From assembly GCA_030597345.1 (NCBI GenBank), contig JAUVSA010000053.1, positions 1 through 10,123 of the forward strand: DNA of 10,123 bases, read 5' to 3'. The position numbers were made by a program, and so were the translations under genes. The stretch comes from Bacillota bacterium (GTDB lineage: Bacteria > Armatimonadota > Hebobacteria > Hebobacterales > Hebobacteraceae). Shown piece by piece: positions 1 to 6,956 of the stretch (its first letter is position 1; the number at the start of each line of letters is the position of its first letter). The notes beneath the pieces are model-generated. The model was not told the DNA's origin. It saw only the letters and a program-made list of their open reading frames with translations, and ran no database searches.

Positions 1-292
1 CGGGTATGAAGTTCCGGCTGGCGTTGGCGACGTCGGCGCGAGAGAACACGTCTTCGTCGAGCATCTTGCAGGGCGCGCACCAGGTGGCGAAGACGTCCAC
101 CATGAGCGGCTTGCCCTCGTCGCGGGCCTGCGCGAGAGCGGCTTCGTAATCATAGGACCAGGCGATGGTCCCTTTCTCTGAGGCGGCCTCGGTCGGAAGC
201 GAGACCGGCGGCGCGGCAAGCTGGGGAGCCCTGCAGCCCCAGAGGAGCAGCGCCACCGCGATCAGCAACAGCCAGCGGATCTGTTGTCGCAT
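1..292 (-). CDS. Thioredoxin-fold lipoprotein, N-terminal part (C-terminus beyond left edge)
   Basis: The visible 97 residues begin with a lipoprotein signal: basic start MRQQIRW, a hydrophobic stretch (residues 8-18) and a lipobox LWGC with the lipidated Cys at 20. A Pro/Ala-rich linker follows, then a thioredoxin-like domain from about residue 45. Residues 61-83 read GKPLMVDVFATWCAPCK followed by MLDEDVF, so the CXXC redox pair is Cys72/Cys75. The pattern 'GKP-(I/L/M)-(M/V)-VD..A-WC..CK.....VF' is typical of the Thioredoxin_7/DsbD-gamma-like group, which reduces or exchanges disulfides outside the cytoplasm. The ATG at 290-292 is supported by a good Shine-Dalgarno AGGAG (303-307, minus strand) 10 nt upstream. 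The gene is divergent from mutL and probably has its own promoter in the 374-417 palindrome. The exact partner (cytochrome maturation, reductase, oxidative stress) cannot be told because the C-terminus is missing. Confidence 0.87.
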   Translation of the reverse strand, partial: MRQQIRWLLLIAVALLLWGCRAPQLAAPPVSLPTEAASEKGTIAWSYDYEAALAQARDEGKPLMVDVFATWCAPCKMLDEDVFSRADVANASRNFIP

Positions 293-373
293 GTGATCTC
301 TTCTCCTAAAGACGCTCTTGCACTAGGCTGACGTGCTGGATCTTGCCAGGGCCGGCACGGTGGCTCGTGACCA

Positions 374-417
374 GGAGTGTCTTGCATCTGTATTATAACC
401 CAGATGCAAGACACTCC
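374..417. promoter_or_regulatory. Perfect 17-bp inverted repeat enclosing a -10 element: candidate operator/promoter
   Basis: The left arm GGAGTGTCTTGCATCTG (374-390) is exactly complementary to the right arm CAGATGCAAGACACTCC (401-417), with a 10-nt AT-rich centre TATTATAACC. On the minus strand the centre reads TATAAT (397-392), a perfect sigma-70-type -10 facing the lipoprotein gene, about 100 nt from its ATG. On the plus strand it reads TATTAT (391-396), with a weak -35-like GTGACC (367-372) at 18-bp spacing, facing mutL. No good -35 is seen for the minus direction. A dyad with a -10 at its centre fits an operator for a dimeric regulator that occludes or activates the promoter. A transcribed hairpin is the alternative; there is no T-tract on either side, so an intrinsic terminator is unlikely. 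The repressor family is not recognised. Confidence 0.5.
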
Positions 418-707
418 GTAAGTTGTCGCGCGGCCGCAGGCCGCTATCTGCAGGATAGACGGGATGTGTGAAGCTTGTGTGTCAAAGGCGGGTCGGCAGT
501 GGGACGCGTGTGCGCTGTCCTGTCAGTGGCGAAAGAGTGTCGCTGGGAGGCGCGCGGAGGATGTGATCGATGGGACCCGAACGGCCGCGCGTGCGGAGCG
601 GAACGAGGGGCCTTTGAGGAGGACGGGTTCCCTTCGCAGGCGCTGGAGGAGAGCGTCCGGTTTGCGAGGGGCAGGAGCCCCCAGGGGTCCGGCGAAACTG
701 CTCGCGC
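418..707 (+). other. Non-coding leader before mutL, no gene supported
   Basis: Together with 293-373 this makes a 415-nt gap between the divergent genes. The mutL frame is closed by an in-frame TGA at 615-617 with no start codon between it and 708, so mutL cannot be longer. Two small adjoining hairpins are visible at 430-458. An unsupported ORF beginning at TTG 475 runs to a TGA (709-711) that overlaps the mutL ATG; it has no Shine-Dalgarno, and by my count its third-position GC is about 70%, which looks lower than in the real genes. No tRNA, repeat array or strong plus-strand promoter was found here. The stretch most simply is an unusually long 5' untranslated region plus spacer. Confidence 0.45.
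430..458. repeat. Two adjoining short hairpins in the mutL leader
   Basis: GCGGCC (430-435) pairs with GGCCGC (439-444) across a 3-nt loop. Immediately after it, sharing base 444, CTATC (444-448) pairs with GATAG (454-458) across a TGCAG loop. Neither is followed by a run of T, so these are not convincing terminators. They lie just downstream of the 374-417 palindrome and could fold in a mutL leader transcript. Short GC-rich stems like the first also arise by chance in this composition. Confidence 0.3.
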
Positions 708-2429
708 ATGAGCGTTATCATTCTAGCAGAATCAATCGCGAGCAAGATCGCAGCGGGCGAGGTGATCGAGCGGCCGGCGTCGGTGGTCAAGGAGTTGATG
801 GAGAACTCGCTGGATGCCGGGGCGCGGCGGGTGGAGGTGGAGATCCGGGAGGCAGGGCGGGCGCTGGTACGGGTGACGGACGACGGAGAGGGGATGACCC
901 GCGAAGATGCGGTGCTTTCGCTGCAGCGACATGCCACGAGCAAGATCCGGGCAGCGGAGGACCTGTCTTCGGTCCAGACATTCGGGTTCCGCGGAGAGGC
1001 GCTGCCGAGCATTGCGGCGGTATCACACCTGGCGCTGCTGACGCGTCCGGCGGAAGCGAAATCCGGGACGCGGGTAAGGTCGGCGGGCGGAGAGGTGGTC
1101 GAGCTGGAGGAGGTGGGGGCGCCCGTGGGCACCCAGGTCTCGGTGAGCCGGTTGTTCTACAACACGCCGGCGAGGCTGAAGTTCCTGAGGCGAGACGCGG
1201 CAGAGGCCGGGCACATTGTCGAGACCTTCACCCGATTCCTGTTCTCTCATCCGGAGGTCGCGCTGCGGCTGCGAATGGCGGGACGGGAGGTGATGCACCA
1301 CGGCGGGGGCGGCGATCTCCGCGCGTCGGTGGTGGCCGCCTGGGGGCGCCAGGTGGCAGAGGAGATGGTCTCTGTCGAAGGGGTGGCGGAGGGGACGCGG
1401 GTGCGGGGGCTCGCCTCGGGGCCGTCGCTGCATCGGGCGAGCCGGAACAGACAGTTCTTGTTCGTGAATGGGAGATGGGTGCGCAATCGGCGCCTGACGC
1501 ACGCGCTGGAGGAAGCGTATCGAGGCGTGCTGCCGGAGCGGCGATTCCCGGTCGCGGTGCTGCTGGTGGAGGTGGAGCCTGGGGCGGTGGATGTCAACGT
1601 ACATCCGACGAAGGTGGAGGTGCGTCTACACCGGGAGCATGAAGTGTACCAAGTTGTGCTTCGGGCGGTGCGGGAGGCGATCACGAGGGCCGGCGCGCCG
1701 CGCGGGGTACCGCTCACGGCAGCGGCGGGGCCTGGGATGGAGACGGAGCAGCAGCGAGGTCTGTCGGGCGCGGACTCCGCCTCCGGAGGGTGGGCGGGGA
1801 CACTCGCCGCGCCGGGAGTGCTGTCGGCGGCCTTTCAGGCGGAGACGGGACAGCGGCTCGATCTGCGCCCGCTCGCGCAGTTGCGCCAGACGTATATCCT
1901 GGCGGAGAGCCGCCAGGGGTTATTGGTTGTCGATCAGCACCGGGCGCAGGAGCGGGTGCTGTACGAGCGGTTCGCGGAGGCCCGGCTGCAGCGGAGTAGG
2001 GGAGGACAAGCGCTGCTCGAACCGGTGTCGGTGCAACTGGGCCCGGGCGAGGCGGCGGCGCTGGCCGAGCAGATAGAGGAGCTGGCCGGCGTTGGGTTCG
2101 AGCTGGAGGCGTTCGGGCGGGATGCCTATCTGGTACGGGCGGTGCCGGTGGAGCTGAAAGGGGAGGATGCCGGGGCGCTGGTGAGGGATGTGGCGGAGGA
2201 GTTGGCGGCGGAGGGAGGAGAGAAGTCGCTGGATCGCCGGCGAGAGCGGCTGCTGATCACGCTGTCGTGTCGGTCGGCGGTGAAGGCGGGGGACGCACTG
2301 TCGTACGAGGAGATGGCGGAGCTTCTGCGGGCGCTGGCGGCGACGGCGCGTCCCTATACTTGTCCCCATGGGTGGCCGATCGTGATGACGATCTCGAATT
2401 TCGAGATCGACCGGAAGTTCAATCGGTAG
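708..2429 (+). CDS. mutL: DNA mismatch repair protein MutL (endonuclease type)
   Basis: The 573-residue protein is near the usual MutL length. The N-terminal GHKL ATPase is intact: AAGEVIERPASVVKEL (residues 15-30, catalytic Glu29), ENSLDAGA (Asn33, Mg ligand), DDGEGM (58-63), ATSKI, GFRGEAL (93-99), LFYNTPARLKFL and VNVHPTKVEV (Lys302). A variable linker (about 325-385) leads to the C-terminal dimerisation domain. That domain has the metal-binding nuclease motif DQHRAQERVLYE (409-420), matching DQHA(X)2E(X)4E except Ala to Arg, plus SCRSAVKAG (520-528) and CPHGWP (552-557, normally CPHGRP). MutL couples MutS mismatch recognition to strand nicking and excision; no mutS lies in the window. The ATG is fixed by homology and by an upstream in-frame stop at 615. 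The Shine-Dalgarno is poor. miaA follows within a few bases. Confidence 0.97.
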   Translation: MSVIILAESIASKIAAGEVIERPASVVKELMENSLDAGARRVEVEIREAGRALVRVTDDGEGMTREDAVLSLQRHATSKIRAAEDLSSVQTFGFRGEALPSIAAVSHLALLTRPAEAKSGTRVRSAGGEVVELEEVGAPVGTQVSVSRLFYNTPARLKFLRRDAAEAGHIVETFTRFLFSHPEVALRLRMAGREVMHHGGGGDLRASVVAAWGRQVAEEMVSVEGVAEGTRVRGLASGPSLHRASRNRQFLFVNGRWVRNRRLTHALEEAYRGVLPERRFPVAVLLVEVEPGAVDVNVHPTKVEVRLHREHEVYQVVLRAVREAITRAGAPRGVPLTAAAGPGMETEQQRGLSGADSASGGWAGTLAAPGVLSAAFQAETGQRLDLRPLAQLRQTYILAESRQGLLVVDQHRAQERVLYERFAEARLQRSRGGQALLEPVSVQLGPGEAAALAEQIEELAGVGFELEAFGRDAYLVRAVPVELKGEDAGALVRDVAEELAAEGGEKSLDRRRERLLITLSCRSAVKAGDALSYEEMAELLRALAATARPYTCPHGWPIVMTISNFEIDRKFNR

Positions 2430-2445
2430 GCCGGTGGATAGCGCG

Positions 2446-3378
2446 ATGGCGGCGGAGCGGCTGCTGGCGATCGTGGGGCCGACGGGGACGGGCAAGACGG
2501 AGGTCGGGGTGGTGCTGGCGGAGGCGCTGGGCGGGGAGATTGTCTCGGCGGACTCGATGCAGGTTTACCGGGGGATGGACATCGGGACCGCGAAGCCGAC
2601 GGCAGAGCAGCGGGCGCGCGCCCCCCATCATCTGATCGACATCATCGACCCGGACGAGCCGTTCTCGGTGGCCGACTACCAGAGGCGCGCCGACGCGGCC
2701 TTGGAGGACATCTGGCGGCGGGGGCGGCAGCCGATCCTGGTGGGGGGAAGTGGGCTGTACGTGCGTGCGGTGCTGGACGAGATGGACTTCTCCATGGTGC
2801 CGCCCGATCCTGAGCTGCGGAGGCGGCTGACGGCGGAGGCGCGCAGCGTGGGATCGCGGTCGCTGCACGAGCGGCTGGCGCAGGTGGACCCGGAGGCGGC
2901 GGCGCGGATCCACCCGAACGACGAGAAGAGGATCATCCGCGCGCTGGAGGTGGCCGAAGGGATGGGCGGGTCCATGTCGCGGCCGCAGGAGCTTGACCGA
3001 GGGAAAGCAGCACGCTACAATACCAGTCAGTTCGGGCTGACGCTGCCCCGGGAGGAGCTGTACCGGCGCATCGACGCCCGTGTCGAGCGGATGATGGAAG
3101 AGGGGCTGCTGGAGGAGGTGAAGGGGCTTCTCCGCCGGGGTTACGGGGGAGAGTTGGCGGCGATGAAGGGGCTGGGCTACGCGCAGCTCCCGCCATGCTT
3201 GCAGGGGGAGACATCGCTGGCGGAGGCGGTGCGGCGACTGAAGCGGGATACGCGGCGGTTTGCGAAGCGGCAATTGACGTGGTTCCGGGCGGACCCGCGG
3301 ATCGAGTGGGTGGATGTCGTGGAAGTGGGCGGGCCGGCGCAGGCTGCGGAGCTAATCAGGAGTCGATGGGAGCAATGA
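2446..3378 (+). CDS. miaA: tRNA dimethylallyltransferase MiaA
   Basis: MiaA transfers a dimethylallyl group from DMAPP to N6 of A37 in tRNAs reading UNN codons, in the cytoplasm. The 310-residue protein shows the P-loop GPTGTGKT (11-18), SADSMQVYRGMDIGTAKP (34-51) with the catalytic Asp36, PHHLID (60-65), VGGSGLY (99-105), NDEKRIIRALE (158-168) and the tRNA-binding helix RDTRRFAKRQLTWFR (267-281). Length and motif order are standard; GYAQ (244-247) replaces the common GYKE. I chose ATG 2446 because GGTGG (2433-2437) lies 8 nt upstream as a Shine-Dalgarno. An in-frame GTG at 2434, only 4 nt after the mutL stop, would add four residues and is the alternative. The mutL-miaA pairing is common in bacteria and indicates co-transcription. 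A small ORF overlaps its stop. Confidence 0.96.
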   Translation: MAAERLLAIVGPTGTGKTEVGVVLAEALGGEIVSADSMQVYRGMDIGTAKPTAEQRARAPHHLIDIIDPDEPFSVADYQRRADAALEDIWRRGRQPILVGGSGLYVRAVLDEMDFSMVPPDPELRRRLTAEARSVGSRSLHERLAQVDPEAAARIHPNDEKRIIRALEVAEGMGGSMSRPQELDRGKAARYNTSQFGLTLPREELYRRIDARVERMMEEGLLEEVKGLLRRGYGGELAAMKGLGYAQLPPCLQGETSLAEAVRRLKRDTRRFAKRQLTWFRADPRIEWVDVVEVGGPAQAAELIRSRWEQ

Positions 3379-3488
3379 GGAGAGGCATGCGACGAAGAGG
3401 CATGACTGAGCGCCTGAAGCGCTACGGTGGGCCGCTCCGGCTCACCTCGCCCCGCCGCGTGCCGGTTCGGGAGATCGGCAGACGCTGA
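3375..3488 (+). CDS. Doubtful small basic ORF between miaA and dapF
   Basis: A 37-codon ORF starts at an ATG sharing an ATGA overlap with the miaA stop, the same coupling seen elsewhere in this string. Its first codons contain a 15-nt-period duplication: AGAGGCATG occurs at 3381-3389 and 3396-3404, giving two further in-frame ATGs (3387 and 3402), each preceded by a purine-rich Shine-Dalgarno-like AGAGG. The product would be very basic (about one third Arg/Lys) with no recognisable domain, signal or membrane segment. It sits where hfq follows miaA in many bacteria, but has no resemblance to Hfq. Purine-rich sequence makes chance Shine-Dalgarno sites common here, so this may simply be spacer. 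Confidence 0.2.
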   Translation: MRRGMRRRGMTERLKRYGGPLRLTSPRRVPVREIGRR

Positions 3489-3581
3489 GAGCAAAACAGC
3501 GGAGGAAGCGAGACAGGGTGCCGGAGCGGGCGAAGAAGGCCCACCGGCACCTCATGCATTTCTCGGGCTGGAGATGAGCCG

Positions 3582-4439
3582 ATGATCCGATTCACTAAGA
3601 TGCACGGTTTGGGAAACGACTTCGTGGTCGTAGATTGTATGGAGACGCTCCCTGCTGAAGAGAAGCTGCCGGCGCTGGCGAAGGCGCTGTGCGATCGGCA
3701 CTTCGGCGTGGGCGCTGACGGGCTGATCCTCGTGCTCCCTTCGCGGGCGGCCGATTTCAAGATGCGCATCTTCAATGCAGACGGCGGCGAGGCGGAGATG
3801 TGCGGGAATGGGATTCGCACGTTTGCGAAGTTCGTGTACGAACGGGGGTATACGCGCGAGCGAGAGCTAGAGGTCGAAACGCTGGCGGGGATCATCCGGC
3901 CGCGGCTGCGAGTGCGCCGCGGCAAGGTCGCACGGGTGCGGGTGGACATGGGGGAGCCGCGGCTGGCGCGATCGGAGATTCCGATGAAGGGCCCGGATCA
4001 GGAGAAAGTCGTCGGGGAGCGAATCCGGGTTGAAGGGCGGCGATATGAGATCACGGCGGTGTCGATGGGGAACCCCCACTGCGTGCTCTTTGTGGAGGAC
4101 ATGGAGAGAGCCAAGGTAGAGCAGATAGGGCCGGCGATTGAGTGCCACGATCTGTTTCCGCGCAGGACGAATGTGGAGTTCGTGCAGATCGTGGGACAGG
4201 GGGATATCAAGATGCGGGTGTGGGAGCGAGGAGCGGGGGAAACGCTCGCGTGCGGGACGGGCGCGTCGGCCGCGTTGGTGGCAGCGGTGTTGAACGGGCT
4301 CTCGGCGCGGAAGGCGACGATGCACCTGCGGGGCGGAGATCTCCAGGTGAGCTGGAACCCGGAGGATAATCACGTGTTCATCGAAGGCCCTGCGGCCGAG
4401 GTGTTCACGGGAGAGACACGGCTGGACGAAGACATTTGA
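3582..4439 (+). CDS. dapF: Diaminopimelate epimerase DapF
   Basis: DapF interconverts LL- and meso-diaminopimelate by a cofactor-free two-cysteine mechanism, supplying meso-DAP for peptidoglycan and lysine. The 285-residue protein starts with the family signature FTKMHGLGNDFVVVD (4-18) and has FNADGGEAEMCGNGIR (64-79) with catalytic Cys74, SMGNPHCV (161-168), NVEF (197-200) and ERGAGETLACGTGA (215-228) with catalytic Cys224. Both halves of the pseudo-symmetric fold and both catalytic cysteines are present, so it should be active. ATG 3582 is supported by GGAG (3570-3573) 8 nt upstream and by the canonical N-terminus. The 200-nt gap to miaA is the widest inside the string, so a promoter there is possible, though none is obvious. 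dapL, which makes its substrate, follows after 49 nt. Confidence 0.97.
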   Translation: MIRFTKMHGLGNDFVVVDCMETLPAEEKLPALAKALCDRHFGVGADGLILVLPSRAADFKMRIFNADGGEAEMCGNGIRTFAKFVYERGYTRERELEVETLAGIIRPRLRVRRGKVARVRVDMGEPRLARSEIPMKGPDQEKVVGERIRVEGRRYEITAVSMGNPHCVLFVEDMERAKVEQIGPAIECHDLFPRRTNVEFVQIVGQGDIKMRVWERGAGETLACGTGASAALVAAVLNGLSARKATMHLRGGDLQVSWNPEDNHVFIEGPAAEVFTGETRLDEDI

Positions 4440-4488
4440 GAGCGTGGAGCGGGGGCCGGTGGGAAGTCACGAAGAGGGAGCGAGGAAA

Positions 4489-5670
4489 ATGCAGGTTGCG
4501 GACCGGCTGCTGAGGACCCCACCGTATCCGTTTGCGGAGCTGGGGCGGCTGAAGAGGAATGCCATCGAACAGGGAGTGGACTTGGTTGACTTCGGCATTG
4601 GCGATCCGGACCAGCCGACGCCCGCCCATATTGTAGAGGCACTGCGAGAGGCGGCGACGGAGGCGAGCACCCACCAGTACGACGAGACAGGGAAAGGATT
4701 GCCTGAGTTCCGTGAGGCGATTGCATGCTGGTATGAGAATCGGTTCGGGGTCAGCCTGGATCCCGACCGGGAAGTCCTGCGCCTCATCGGCGCCAAGGAG
4801 GGGCTCGCCCATTTGGCGTGGGCGGTGCTGAATCCGGGCGATGTGGCGCTGGTGCCGGACCCGGCGTATCCGGTCTACAACGTGGCCTCCATGTTCGCCG
4901 GGGCGGAGACCTACAAGCTTGCCCTGACGGAGGATGCGGGCTACCTGCCGGACCTGGAGGCGATCCCCGCGGAGGTGCTGGAGCGAGCGAAGCTGATGTA
5001 TCTCTGCTATCCAAACATGCCTACGGCGGCGGTGGCGGAGAGAGAGTTCTATCAGCGGCTTGTTGAGTTCGCGCGGGGACGGAAGCTGCTCGTCTGTCTG
5101 GATATGGCGTATTCGGAGCTATACTACGACGGGGGCCGGCCGGGGAGCTTGCTGGAGGTGGAGGGTGCGAAGGAGGTGGGGATCGAGATCCATTCTCTCT
5201 CAAAAACGTACAACATGACCGGGTGGCGGCTGGGATACGCGGTGGGGAACGTCGAGGCGCTCGACGCGCTGGAGAAGTTCAAGTCGAATGTGGACTCCGG
5301 CGTCTTCCTGGCGATCCAGCGAGCGGGAGTGGCAGCGTTGACCGGGCCGCAGGAGTGCACGGACCGGATGCGGGCGATCTACGAGAAGCGGCGCGACCTG
5401 CTGGTCGAGGGCCTGGGAAAGGTGGGCTGGCAGATACCGAAGCCCAAGGCGACTTGCTACGTATGGGCTCCGGTGCCGCAGGGATACACTTCGGCCGGGC
5501 TGGCGGAGACGCTGCTGGGGGATGCCGGGGTCCTGGTGACTCCGGGGAGCGCCTATGGGGAGCAGGGAGAGGGATACGTGCGGTTCTCGCTCACCGTTCA
5601 GGGGGAACGCCAGGAGGAGAGGATCGTCGAGGCGGTGTCCCGGATCGCGGAGAAAGTGAAGCTGAGATGA
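4489..5670 (+). CDS. dapL: LL-diaminopimelate aminotransferase DapL
   Basis: A PLP-dependent fold-type I aminotransferase that converts L-tetrahydrodipicolinate directly to LL-diaminopimelate with glutamate as amino donor, bypassing the acylated dapC/dapE route. The 393 residues show PPYPFAELGRLK (11-22), DFGIGDPDQPTP (34-45), HQYDETGKGLPEFREAIA (62-79), DPAYPVY (124-130), Asp205 (pairs with the PLP ring nitrogen), SLSKTYNMTGWRLGYAVGN (236-254) with Schiff-base Lys239, and Arg365 in GYVRFSL for the substrate carboxylate. In the PLP-contacting loop, YPNMPTAA (174-181) has Met where NPTG-type loops have Asn. ATG 4489 is preferred to in-frame GTG 4444: it has GAGGGAG (4474-4480) upstream, and the extra 15 residues do not look like family sequence. 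Adjacent dapF supports the assignment over a generic aminotransferase. Its stop overlaps hflX in ATGA. Confidence 0.92.
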   Translation: MQVADRLLRTPPYPFAELGRLKRNAIEQGVDLVDFGIGDPDQPTPAHIVEALREAATEASTHQYDETGKGLPEFREAIACWYENRFGVSLDPDREVLRLIGAKEGLAHLAWAVLNPGDVALVPDPAYPVYNVASMFAGAETYKLALTEDAGYLPDLEAIPAEVLERAKLMYLCYPNMPTAAVAEREFYQRLVEFARGRKLLVCLDMAYSELYYDGGRPGSLLEVEGAKEVGIEIHSLSKTYNMTGWRLGYAVGNVEALDALEKFKSNVDSGVFLAIQRAGVAALTGPQECTDRMRAIYEKRRDLLVEGLGKVGWQIPKPKATCYVWAPVPQGYTSAGLAETLLGDAGVLVTPGSAYGEQGEGYVRFSLTVQGERQEERIVEAVSRIAEKVKLR

Positions 5671-6956
5671 GAGCCGCGGAGGAGGTACAGCCGACAAAGC
5701 AGCGGGCGCTGATGCTGGCTCTGGAGCGGAGGGGGGAGGAATGGCAAGAGTCGCTGGAGGAGCTCGCGCGCCTGGCGGAGACGGCTGGCGTGGAGGTCGT
5801 CGGCACGGTGACACAGCGGCGCGAGAAGCCTGACCCCGTCTACTTCGTTGGGAAGGGGAAGGCGAGGGAGATCCGCCAGGTGCGCGGAGATGCCGGCGCC
5901 GACGTCTTGCTGGTGGACGGGGAGCTCAGGCCCGGTCAGCAGCGGAATCTGGAGGAGGCCGCAGGCATGGGGGTGCTCGACCGCACCGGGCTGATCCTGG
6001 AAATCTTCGCCCGGAGGGCGCAGAGCCGAGCGGGGAAGATCCAGGTCGAGCTGGCCCAGCTCAGCTATCTGCTGCCCCGGCTGGCGGGGAAGGGGACGGA
6101 GCTGTCGCGACTCGGTGGGGGCATTGGCACGCGGGGGCCGGGGGAGACGAAGCTCGAATCCGACCGGCGGCGGGTCCGCAGGCGGCTGAGAATCTTGCAG
6201 AAGCAAGTAGAGCGTATCGGAAAACGTCGTGCCGTCGAACGCCGACATCGGCAGGAGGCGGGCGTGCCGGTGGCGGCGCTGGTGGGATACACAAACGCCG
6301 GCAAGTCCACACTCCTGAATTCGCTCTCGGGCGCAGAGGTATTTGTGGAAGACCTGCTCTTTGCGACACTGGACCCGATAATCCGTCGCGTGGGGCTGGC
6401 CGATGGCCGGGAGTTCCTGGCCGTGGACACGGTGGGCTTCATCCGCAATCTGCCGCATCAATTGGTGGCGGCCTTTCACGCGACGCTGGAGGAGGTGATC
6501 GAGGCCGATGTGCTGGTGCACGTGGTAGATGCGAGCCATCCGCAGATGGAGGAGCAGATCGACGCGGCCCGCCGCGTGCTGGGCGATCTGGCATGCGCTG
6601 AGAAGCCAACTGTGATGGCCTTCAACAAGTGCGACCTCGTTGACGATCGGGCGCGGCTGACCGAGCGAGCGGCGCGAGAGGCGCACGCAGTGCTGATCTC
6701 TGCCGCGACGGGCGAGGGGCTGGAGGAGCTGCTGCGATTGGTGGGGGAGCGGCTGGAACAGGCGCTGGTTACGGTTGAGCTGGTGGTGCCGTGGCGGGCA
6801 CAGCACCTGCTGTCGGAGGCTCACGACCGCGGGCGCATACTGGCGGAGGAGTTTGTGGAGGAGGGGGTGGCGCTGACGGCGCGAGTGCCGGAGGATGTGG
6901 CACAGCGTTTGCGCCATGCTGCCGGCGCGGGGGAGAGGGGCGGCGAGGAGGAGTGA
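5667..6956 (+). CDS. hflX: GTPase HflX
   Basis: HflX is a ribosome-binding GTPase that splits or rescues stalled 70S particles under stress. The 429 residues match the family length. The N-terminal HflX domain contains VYFVGKGKA (58-66), VDGELRPGQQRNLEE (83-97), DRTGLILEIFARRAQSRAGK (105-124), QVELAQLSYLLPRL (126-139) and RLGGGIGTRGPGETKLE (148-164). The G domain has P-loop GYTNAGKST (207-215), switch I FATLDP (232-237), DTVGF (254-258), NKCD (320-323) and SAATG (345-349). Start ATG 5667 overlaps the dapL stop as ATGA, with GGAGAAAG (5649-5656) upstream; the open frame continues upstream, but only as antiframe sequence inside dapL. Placement after dapL and before a peptidase differs from the hfq-hflX arrangement common elsewhere. 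The hypothetical peptidase overlaps its stop by 4 nt. Confidence 0.97.
   Translation: MRAAEEVQPTKQRALMLALERRGEEWQESLEELARLAETAGVEVVGTVTQRREKPDPVYFVGKGKAREIRQVRGDAGADVLLVDGELRPGQQRNLEEAAGMGVLDRTGLILEIFARRAQSRAGKIQVELAQLSYLLPRLAGKGTELSRLGGGIGTRGPGETKLESDRRRVRRRLRILQKQVERIGKRRAVERRHRQEAGVPVAALVGYTNAGKSTLLNSLSGAEVFVEDLLFATLDPIIRRVGLADGREFLAVDTVGFIRNLPHQLVAAFHATLEEVIEADVLVHVVDASHPQMEEQIDAARRVLGDLACAEKPTVMAFNKCDLVDDRARLTERAAREAHAVLISAATGEGLEELLRLVGERLEQALVTVELVVPWRAQHLLSEAHDRGRILAEEFVEEGVALTARVPEDVAQRLRHAAGAGERGGEEE

Noticed and set aside
475..711. TTG-started 78-codon ORF ending at the mutL start in an ATGA overlap
   Set aside because: There is no Shine-Dalgarno, the product is unlike any family I know, and third-position GC is only about 70%; kept only as an observation on the leader.
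464..1642. A 392-codon plus-strand open frame overlapping mutL
   Set aside because: It is a different frame across the MutL ATPase domain, gives a Gly/Arg-rich low-complexity product with no domain, and is explained by lack of stops in GC-rich sequence.
3517..3551. Inverted repeat GGTGCCGG / CCGGCACC between miaA and dapF as a terminator
   Set aside because: The 8-bp arms are 19 nt apart and not followed by a T-tract. A weak mRNA stem is possible but termination is not supported.
5223..5666. Upstream extension of the hflX frame
   Set aside because: This part lies inside dapL in another frame and reads as low-complexity Gly/Arg sequence. The ATG at 5667 gives the standard HflX length and coupling.
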